Below are positions 27,433-33,063 of a stretch of 33,063 nt of DNA, piece by piece. The notes under the pieces are model-generated. The model ran no database searches, was not told the origin of the DNA, and saw only the letters and a list, made by a program, of their open reading frames with translations. Numbering within the stretch: the stretch's first letter is position 1; each line of letters starts with the position of its first letter. Position numbers and translations under genes: made by a program. Source of the DNA: Gammaproteobacteria bacterium (GTDB lineage Bacteria; Pseudomonadota; Gammaproteobacteria; Legionellales; Legionellaceae); the NCBI GenBank assembly GCA_022600515.1, contig JAHZKG010000061.1, forward strand, positions 1 to 33,063, written 5' to 3'.

Positions 27433-28333
27433 CAGCAGCCTCTTTTTTAATCAACGGAAATCCAAGGGCTTCTCTTGATGCATAATACACCTCAGCCACA
27501 GCACGTGATAAATTTCGAACACGAAGAATATACCGCTGTCGTTCCGTCACAGAAAGTGCACCGCGTGCATCTAATATATTAAATACATGTGACGCATGCA
27601 TCACCATTTCATACGCTGGCAACGCCAATGCTTTGTCTGCTAGTTTTTGCGTTTCAATTTCATACTGATCAAATTGCTGAAACAACCAGTCAATATTGGC
27701 CAGTTCAAAATGATACGTCGACATTTCAACTTCCTGCTGATGAAATACCTCGCCGTAAGTCACGGTTTTATCTGGGGTGACACACCACGGTAAATCATAC
27801 ACATTATCAATATCCAAAATAGACATGGCTAACCGCTCCAGTCCATACGTCAGCTCGCCTGTCACAGGTTTACACTGCAACCCGCCAGCTTGCTGAAAAT
27901 ACGTAAACTGCGATATTTCCATCCCATTTTGCCAGACTTCCCAACCCAACCCCCAGGCACCTAGCGTGGGTGATTCCCAGTTGTCTTCGACAAACCGGAT
28001 ATCATCCAATAAAACATCAACCCCTAGCGCACGCAATGACTCTAAATACTTTGCCTGAATATCAATCGGAGAGGGTTTTAAAACCACCTGAAACTGATAA
28101 TAATGCTGAAGCCGATTGGGATTATCGCCATAACGACCATCAGTCGGTCGTCTAGACGGCTGCACATAGGCAGCAGACCAAGGCTCAGGGCCTATGGCAC
28201 GCAAAAAGGTTGCTGGGTGAAACGTTCCAGCACCTACCTCCATATCAAGCGGCTGTAAAATCACGCAGCCTTCAGCCGCCCAAAATGCTTGTAGTGCCAG
28301 AATCATATCCTGGAATGTGGATGGTTTAGACAT
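27422..28333 (-). CDS. glyQ: Glycyl-tRNA synthetase alpha subunit
   Basis: Catalytic class II subunit of glycyl-tRNA synthetase. Length 303 is normal. The sequence begins [28 protein letters not shown], very close to known Gly[59 protein letters not shown] and YGLERLAMS cover the active site. It overlaps glyS by 11 bases and follows the DsbA-like gene by five. Confidence 0.97.
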   Translation of the reverse strand: MSKPSTFQDMILALQAFWAAEGCVILQPLDMEVGAGTFHPATFLRAIGPEPWSAAYVQPSRRPTDGRYGDNPNRLQHYYQFQVVLKPSPIDIQAKYLESLRALGVDVLLDDIRFVEDNWESPTLGAWGLGWEVWQNGMEISQFTYFQQAGGLQCKPVTGELTYGLERLAMSILDIDNVYDLPWCVTPDKTVTYGEVFHQQEVEMSTYHFELANIDWLFQQFDQYEIETQKLADKALALPAYEMVMHASHVFNILDARGALSVTERQRYILRVRNLSRAVAEVYYASREALGFPLIKKEAADVA

Positions 28334-28338
28334 AAAAC

Positions 28339-29118
28339 TTATGATTTACCTGCGTCAGTTACTAAATCCTGAAGAGACTCAAGTGTAGCCGCTCCTGGAA
28401 TAAACGTTGGTTCATGTGCTGCATCAAACCGACCTTCTGGTGTTGAAGCTAAAATAAATGCAGGCGTACCCATTAAGCTTAATTTTTCAGCCAAGGCCTG
28501 GTTTGTAGCAAGCTCATCCGTAATGACTTGGCTTTTCATGTCTTGCTTTAACTTCGCCATATCTAAACCAATCGACTCAGCTGTTGATAAAACCAAAGCA
28601 TCATCTAACCGCTTTTCAATTTTAAGTAAAGCGGTTTGCATGGCTTCATACTTACCTTGTTTCGCTGCTGCGAGTGCTGCGCGTGAAGCAGTTTCTGAGC
28701 GCTTTCCGAAAATAGGTAATTCTTTGTAAATCACGCGTAATTTAGGATTTTTAGTTGATAACTCACTAAGAATTGGTTTCATCCGCTTGCAATGCACGCA
28801 TTGATAATCAAAAAACTCAACCAGTGTCACACTGCCTTTAGGATTACCTGTAAAGGCACCATCAGGTTTAAATAATATATCAGCATTTTTAATAATTGCA
28901 GATTTTGCTGCATGCTGCACTTCATTCTGTTGCTTTTTTTGAAGTGCTTGTGATGCTTCTAATAACACCTCAGGATGATTCACCAAATAATCATGAATCA
29001 CTTGCTCCACTTGTTTTTTTTGCGGTGCTGGCATAACTGTAGGTGCTGCTGCTTGCACAGCACCAGCAGAAAAAAGTGCACCTGCGATTAAGGCCACTTG
29101 TGTATTCATTAATTTCAC
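28339..29118 (-). CDS. Secreted DsbA-family thioredoxin-like protein (Com1-like)
   Basis: Exported disulfide oxidoreductase of 259 residues. A signal peptide (about 1-23, ending AVQAAA) and a helical N-terminal region (35-75, with [14 protein letters not shown]) precede a thioredoxin fold whose active site is FFDYQCVHC (C107, C110), with the cis-Pro loop GTPAFI. The N-terminal extension and motif resemble the Coxiella Com1 and Legionella DsbA2-type proteins, which form or shuffle disulfides in the envelope; in Legionella, DsbA2 matures Dot/Icm proteins. Start: GTG at 29118, with GGGAG eight bases upstream; the ATG three codons later is an alternative. It lies between uvrD and glyQ on the same strand. 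Confidence 0.88.
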   Translation of the reverse strand: MKLMNTQVALIAGALFSAGAVQAAAPTVMPAPQKKQVEQVIHDYLVNHPEVLLEASQALQKKQQNEVQHAAKSAIIKNADILFKPDGAFTGNPKGSVTLVEFFDYQCVHCKRMKPILSELSTKNPKLRVIYKELPIFGKRSETASRAALAAAKQGKYEAMQTALLKIEKRLDDALVLSTAESIGLDMAKLKQDMKSQVITDELATNQALAEKLSLMGTPAFILASTPEGRFDAAHEPTFIPGAATLESLQDLVTDAGKS

Positions 29119-29180
29119 GCTTCCTCTCCCTTTATCATGTTAGATTGCGAAACAGAACGTAGCATCTGTCTTCCTTAAAT

Positions 29181-31340
29181 TCAAGCAAGATTTGCATAAG
29201 CAGCAACCAACCACTTGCTTCCATGTGCTTTAAAATTAACTTGTAGGCGGGTATGCGCACCACTGCCTTCAAGCGCTAAAACAACACCTGCCCCAAACTT
29301 CGCGTGCTGTACTGCTTGTCCCAAACGAAATCCACCGGGCACTTCTTCTTGATACACTGGCCCTGTGCTGCGTTTTGCAGCCCCTGCTGCTGGTGCGTAT
29401 GTTCGCCGGCCAACCTGTATTTCATCTAATAGATTTTTAGGTAGTTCTTTCAAAAATCGTGATGGCTTATGATACTCTTCTCGCCCGTACTGACGCCTAA
29501 TGTCTGCATGCGTAATCATCAGTTTTTCCATGGCGCGTGTCATGCCGACATAACACAGCCGTCGCTCTTCTTCGAGACGTGCGTCATCTTCAGCGGACTG
29601 CCGTCCTGGAAAAAGGCCTTCTTCCATGCCCACCAAAAACACCATGGGAAATTCTAATCCTTTCGCTGCATGTAACGTCATGAGATGCACGTGAGGCACA
29701 CTCGTATCAGCTTGCCGCTCTCCGCCTTCAAGTGACGCATGTGCTAAGAAGTCACTCAGGCTTTCTCCTGGCGTCCCTGCGGCTTGTTCTTCTTCATACT
29801 GTTTTGCAGCATGAACCAGCTCTTCTAAATTGTCGCGCTTGGCCTCGGCTCGCTCACCTTTCATTTTAATAAAATGTGCACGCACACCACTTGTTTCTAA
29901 CGCGCCTTCAACTTGCGCTTCCAGTGGCTCAGCCAATAGCTTTGTTTGCATCTGCTCAATTAAACGTATAAACCCCGTTAGCGCATTGCCTGCACGTGCA
30001 GGAAACAAACCTTCTGATAATTGCTTAACAGCTGTTTGCCACAATGAAACGCCTTGTTCACGGGCCTCAATACGTATGGATTCTAAGGTTTTTTCACCAA
30101 TGCCGCGTGTAGGAAAATTAACCACACGTTCAAACGCCACATCATCTTCAACATTGGTCATAAGACGCAAATAAGCCAACGTATCTTTAATTTCAGCGCG
30201 TTCAAAAAAGCGTACTCCGCCATGAATATGGTACGAAACATCCGCTCTTAAAAGCGCTTCCTCAAGCACGCGAGACTGAGCATTTGAACGATATAATATC
30301 GCAATACCATCAGGTGATCGCCCGTCCTCAATCTCGATTTTAATGCGTTCTGTCACAAAGCGGGCTTCATCTAATTCGTTTAATGCACCGTACACCGTAA
30401 TTTTTTCGCCATCATCACTGTCAGTCCATAAATTTTTACCCAGGCGCGACGTATTGTGTGTAATTAACGCATTGGCCGCTGATAAAATCGTGCCTGTTGA
30501 ACGATAGTTTTGTTCCAAACGCACCACGTTTACATTTGAGAAATCATCTGAAAAGCGTTGAATATTTTCTACTTTCGCGCCACGCCAGCCATAAATAGAC
30601 TGATCATCATCCCCTACCGCCATGACACGTCCACTTCCTCCTGCAAGTAAACGAATCCACGCATATTGCACGGTATTAGTATCTTGAAACTCATCAACCA
30701 AAATCATTTGAAAACGTGATTGATAATGCTCAAGTAGCGACGCATTATCTCGTAATAATTCATGGCAACGCAGTAGCAATTCAGCAAAATCAATCACACC
30801 GGCAACCCGGCATGCTTTTTCATAGGCGTCATAGACTGAAAGCAACGTGCGCCCAGGGCCATAAGAAGGCACTTGAACATGTTGTGGCCGCAATCCTTCG
30901 TCTTTACGTCCATTAATAAATGCTTGTGCTTGCTTAGGTGGCCATTTATCAACTTCTAAATTTAAAGCTGACATCACGCGTTTGATTAAACGCACTTGAT
31001 CATCACTATCTAAAATCTGAAATTGCTCGGGAAGCCCTGCTTGCTCATGATGCTGCCTTAACAAACGATGGCATAAACCATGAAACGTCCCCACCATGAG
31101 GCCGTCACTCCCATAAGGCAACATGCTCCGTAAGCGTGCCTTCATCTCACCTGCGGCTTTATTCGTAAAGGTTACAGCTAAAATAGCCGCGGGAGATAAA
31201 TTGTGCTCTGAAATTAAATAGGCCACACGGCTCACTAAAACGCGCGTTTTTCCACTCCCGGCACCTGCCAAGACCAATACATTACCCATGGGCGCCGTTA
31301 CTGCTTCACGCTGCCGTTCGTTTAAACTCGCTAAAGCCAT
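29181..31340 (-). CDS. uvrD: DNA helicase II, UvrD/Rep superfamily 1
   Basis: Superfamily 1 3'-5' helicase acting in nucleotide-excision and mismatch repair. The motifs appear in order: Q-motif LNERQREAV, Walker A AGAGSGKT, TFTNKAAGEMK, Walker B VDEFQDTN, GDDDQSIYGWRGA, LEQNYRST, LHAAKGLEFPMVFLVG and YVGMTRA. It ends in the Tudor-like C-terminal domain (VQHAKFGAGVVLALEG), as in E. coli UvrD. About 719 residues from the ATG at 31340; a GTG three codons upstream (31349) with GGAG nine bases before it is equally plausible. The frame is open to 31373 without further support. Divergent from mlaA. Confidence 0.95.
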   Translation of the reverse strand: MALASLNERQREAVTAPMGNVLVLAGAGSGKTRVLVSRVAYLISEHNLSPAAILAVTFTNKAAGEMKARLRSMLPYGSDGLMVGTFHGLCHRLLRQHHEQAGLPEQFQILDSDDQVRLIKRVMSALNLEVDKWPPKQAQAFINGRKDEGLRPQHVQVPSYGPGRTLLSVYDAYEKACRVAGVIDFAELLLRCHELLRDNASLLEHYQSRFQMILVDEFQDTNTVQYAWIRLLAGGSGRVMAVGDDDQSIYGWRGAKVENIQRFSDDFSNVNVVRLEQNYRSTGTILSAANALITHNTSRLGKNLWTDSDDGEKITVYGALNELDEARFVTERIKIEIEDGRSPDGIAILYRSNAQSRVLEEALLRADVSYHIHGGVRFFERAEIKDTLAYLRLMTNVEDDVAFERVVNFPTRGIGEKTLESIRIEAREQGVSLWQTAVKQLSEGLFPARAGNALTGFIRLIEQMQTKLLAEPLEAQVEGALETSGVRAHFIKMKGERAEAKRDNLEELVHAAKQYEEEQAAGTPGESLSDFLAHASLEGGERQADTSVPHVHLMTLHAAKGLEFPMVFLVGMEEGLFPGRQSAEDDARLEEERRLCYVGMTRAMEKLMITHADIRRQYGREEYHKPSRFLKELPKNLLDEIQVGRRTYAPAAGAAKRSTGPVYQEEVPGGFRLGQAVQHAKFGAGVVLALEGSGAHTRLQVNFKAHGSKWLVAAYANLA

Positions 31341-31468
31341 TTCATCCACAAAAATACACTCCAAAATCATCAAATTATCTATTCTACACGGAAGAGCTCT
31401 TCACACCTACACCCGATTCTGTTGTACTATAGTAGTCTCAACTTTCGGATGAGTTGCTAATTAATATT

Positions 31469-32275
31469 ATGAATCGCTCTATCAATTACATTACAAGGCC
31501 CCTATTCGCCGCGGCCATTCTGTGCATTACCAGCTGTGTTACACGGGGACCAAACCCTGTTGACCCATATGAGTCGATTAATCGTAAAATTTATAATTTT
31601 AATGTTTTATTCGATAAACATATTATCCAACCCCCAACAAAACTCTATATAGCCGCAATACCTGCCCCTGTTCGCGCGGGCATCAATAATGTTTACAATA
31701 ATATTAATATGCTTCCAACCTTTGCGAATGATCTTCTGCAAGCTGATTTTCAACAAGCTATTTTAGATTTTTGGCGTTTTACAATAAATTCCAGCATGGG
31801 CATTGGGGGCATTTTTGATGTTGCTAGCCAATGTAAATTACCAATGCACGAAAACGACTTAGGCATGACGTTTGCAAAATGGGGTGATACCAATTCGCCT
31901 TACATCATGATTCCTTTTCTTGGGCCTAGTACCATTCGCGATGGCATGGGACTCATGTTTGATTATACTTTCTTTACGCCATACCCTTATATTCATAAAG
32001 ATTTTATTATTGAAAGTGTTTTAATTCTTCGATATATCGACTTACGCTCACGTATGTTTGATACCGATCGGCTCATGAAAGAAGCACCTGACGCGTATGC
32101 ATTTATGCGCGACGCTTATATTCAGCACCGAAATTATTTAGTTCGTGGCGAAGAAGCCGTTGCTGCCGGTACATTTTATATTGATGAAGACGAACCTGCC
32201 TCACCAGAGCAAGTCCTCACCAATACCCCACCCGAAGGTAAGAAAAATCCTGAGTTTCCATTAACTACAAATTAA
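31469..32275 (+). CDS. mlaA: MlaA/VacJ outer-membrane lipoprotein
   Basis: Outer-membrane component of the Mla system, which removes mislocalised phospholipids from the outer leaflet and hands them to MlaC. The lipoprotein signal peptide ends ILCITSC with C23 as the lipidation site. The family core is DPYESINRKIYNFNVLFD, then FWRFTINSSMGIGGIFDVAS, DLGMTFAKWG and PYIMIPFLGPSTIRDGMGL. The C-terminal 30 residues are acidic and Pro-rich. About 268 residues from the ATG. An in-frame TTG at 31454 has GGA close upstream and could be the true start. No other mla gene is in the window. Confidence 0.92.
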   Translation: MNRSINYITRPLFAAAILCITSCVTRGPNPVDPYESINRKIYNFNVLFDKHIIQPPTKLYIAAIPAPVRAGINNVYNNINMLPTFANDLLQADFQQAILDFWRFTINSSMGIGGIFDVASQCKLPMHENDLGMTFAKWGDTNSPYIMIPFLGPSTIRDGMGLMFDYTFFTPYPYIHKDFIIESVLILRYIDLRSRMFDTDRLMKEAPDAYAFMRDAYIQHRNYLVRGEEAVAAGTFYIDEDEPASPEQVLTNTPPEGKKNPEFPLTTN

Positions 32276-32316
32276 TCAACACCCAGCGATGACGAGGCAC
32301 GATCGTCTGTACTGCA

Positions 32317-32900
32317 TTACCTAAACTCATCCTCAAGCTTTTGCACTTCAGCCGAATTCTGTTGCTTGAAAAAGGCCAAAGCAGGTGCTTTATCTTGTTT
32401 ATAGTGATTTGATTCTTAAGTGAACTATAAGAGAATCCCTACGTGCCATGGCTTGTCCACGGCATGTCAACATGAGTCAATCAACTGGATAACGCGAACA
32501 AGTCGCGTTAGGTAGGCACTGGGAATAAGTCATTTAAAAATCAAATAACTATATCGTATGGCGACGCGTCATCTAGATCACACAATTTTTTCGCCGAAAA
32601 AAGCGAGCGATTAATATAAGAAGCACATTTGCCTTCATCCGCTTCAGCTAAAATACCTGTATGCAGCTGGCGACTTGATGCCTCAAATTCCAGGTCTCCT
32701 GCTGCACACGAAACCAGCACACTGTCTTTGTTTTCGAAACGTGAAAATATCTCACCTTCGCCTATTTGGCTTATTTTCTTTCAGGTATTCCTTCCCTCAT
32801 AACGTAGACCACGATCAGACATCTCTACGTCGTATGCTTTGACCACTGGGGAGCCAAGAAGACTAGATTTAAATTGCTCAGGATGAGGCTGATAATTATA
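32317..32900 (-). pseudogene. Decayed gene of unknown function, split by MITE and cut by IS630
   Basis: Two minus-strand open stretches belong together. 32554-32900 codes for sequence including VEMSDRGLRYEGRN, LVSCAAGDLEFEAS, LAEADEGKCASYINRS and CDLDDASPYD, with an in-frame TGA at 32781-32783. 32317-32399 continues with KQDKAPALAFFKQQNS and ends KLEDEFR plus TAA. Removing the intervening MITE and one of its flanking TA pairs joins them in frame (TAC GAT AAA CAA). The reconstructed tail is 144 codons including stop. The 5' side ends at the IS630 terminal repeat, so the start is outside the window or lost. I do not recognise the family. Confidence 0.7.
32400..32553. mobile_element. TA-flanked MITE, copy 2, inserted in a gene
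   Basis: Same family as 23960-24107. The 24-base terminal inverted repeats (32400-32423, 32530-32553) match at 21 positions and include TA at both outer ends. Hairpin 1 is 32444-32464, stem TGCCATGG/CCACGGCA (one A-C mismatch) with loop CTTGT. Hairpin 2 is 32490-32510, stem TAACGCGA/TCGCGTTA with loop ACAAG. The insertion interrupts a minus-strand reading frame. Confidence 0.85.
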
Positions 32901-32944
32901 TATATACCCAACGCACTTTAAGGTGCGAATTTCACACCAGGTTT

Positions 32945-33027
32945 GTCATCTCCGCGTAGGCGGAGATCCATTATAAATGTACGCCCGTGTTGCTTTCAGG
33001 ATGGATCTCCGCCTACGCGGAGATGAC
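32945..33027. repeat. 83-bp element with perfect 26-bp inverted ends, each itself palindromic
   Basis: The arms at 32945-32970 and 33002-33027 are exact reverse complements. Each arm also folds on itself (ATCTCCGC-GTAG-GCGGAGAT). A 31-base centre separates them. It lies inside the 3' end of the right IS630 copy. It resembles the widespread palindromic units with a GTCAT...GGAGATCCA frame. No coding capacity. Confidence 0.85.
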
Positions 33028-33063
33028 TGAATCTGATGCAAAGTTTAGGCGCTGAAAATTATC
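33013..33063 (-). CDS. IS630 transposase C-terminus with altered tail, 5' end outside window
   Basis: Sixteen codons are visible. DNFQRLNFAS is identical to the left copy, followed by DSVISA and TAG. The last residues and the stop codon (33013-33015) come from the palindromic repeat at 32945-33027. The repeat has therefore supplied a new end to the transposase, changing only the extreme C-terminus; the rest is outside the window. Confidence 0.65.
   Translation of the reverse strand, partial: DNFQRLNFASDSVISA

Larger units (their letters stand above)
32903..33063 (-). mobile_element. IS630-type insertion sequence, 3' part (right copy), opposite orientation
   Basis: On the minus strand the last bases of the window read as the same transposase C-terminus as at 390-420 (DNFQRLNFAS). 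They are followed, after a nested palindromic repeat, by GCACCTTAAAGTGCGTTGGG, the counterpart of the left copy's terminal sequence. The element continues beyond the window. Its outer end abuts the decayed gene at about 32900-32903, in TATATATA sequence that fits a TA target. Confidence 0.75.

Noticed and set aside
1-33063. The whole window as a composite transposon between two IS630 copies
   Set aside because: The interior is essential chromosomal gene clusters in conserved orders, and IS630 elements do not normally mobilise 32 kb. The copies only mark edges of the window.
1-33063. CRISPR arrays, tRNA or rRNA genes, prophage attachment sites
   Set aside because: No regularly spaced direct repeats, cloverleaf-like sequences, rRNA signatures or integrase genes were seen on either strand by reading.

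Overview
The window looks like the chromosome of a gammaproteobacterium in the Legionellales (Coxiella/Legionella side), probably host-associated. The DNA is moderately AT-rich. It carries a Legionella-type icmH-icmF pair, a gmhB-glyS-glyQ neighbourhood, a Com1/DsbA-like secreted thioredoxin, the Bam/LPS cluster, and several mobile repeats. Species cannot be named from sequence alone.

Layout. (1) 1-598: the 3' end of an IS630-type element, then a short gene-free spacer. (2) 599-2523: a CDF metal exporter overlapping a ZIP-type transporter by ATGA. (3) 2740-5709: three AT-rich genes of unknown function. The two large ones are paralogues sharing a Cys motif and a His motif like those of papain-fold enzymes, and are candidate secreted effectors. 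(4) 5835-14234, minus strand: uppS-cdsA-rseP-bamA-skp-fabZ-lpxA-serS, an envelope-biogenesis cluster from which dxr and lpxD are missing. (5) 14303-18369: gpmI-envC-ctpA, ended by a GC-rich hairpin. (6) 18506-23685: icmH (dotU), icmF, and a 474-residue protein with an OTU-like C-terminal pattern whose catalytic positions look substituted. (7) 23686-24200: repeats only, including a TA-flanked MITE. (8) 24201-31340, minus strand: uvrD, dsbA/com1-like, glyQ, glyS, gmhB, rsmJ. (9) 31469-32275: mlaA. (10) 32317-33063: a decayed gene cut by a second copy of the MITE and bounded by a second IS630-type copy, which itself holds a nested palindromic repeat.

How it fits together. Most of the window is core machinery: outer-membrane assembly (BamA, Skp, RseP), lipid and LPS synthesis (CdsA, UppS, FabZ, LpxA, GmhB), division-associated peptidoglycan remodelling (EnvC), retrograde lipid transport (MlaA) and translation (SerS, GlyQS, RsmJ). 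The accessory part is icmHF, which in Legionella stabilises the Dot/Icm type IVB secretion complex, plus three unrecognised proteins (2740, 4492, 22261). Their acidic or hydrophobic C-termini are compatible with Dot/Icm export, but this is inference.

The clearest unusual observation is at the right end. Removing the 32400-32553 MITE together with one TA joins two minus-strand fragments into a single reading frame, so the insertion event can be read from the sequence. The two MITE copies also share a two-hairpin architecture with mutually complementary loops.
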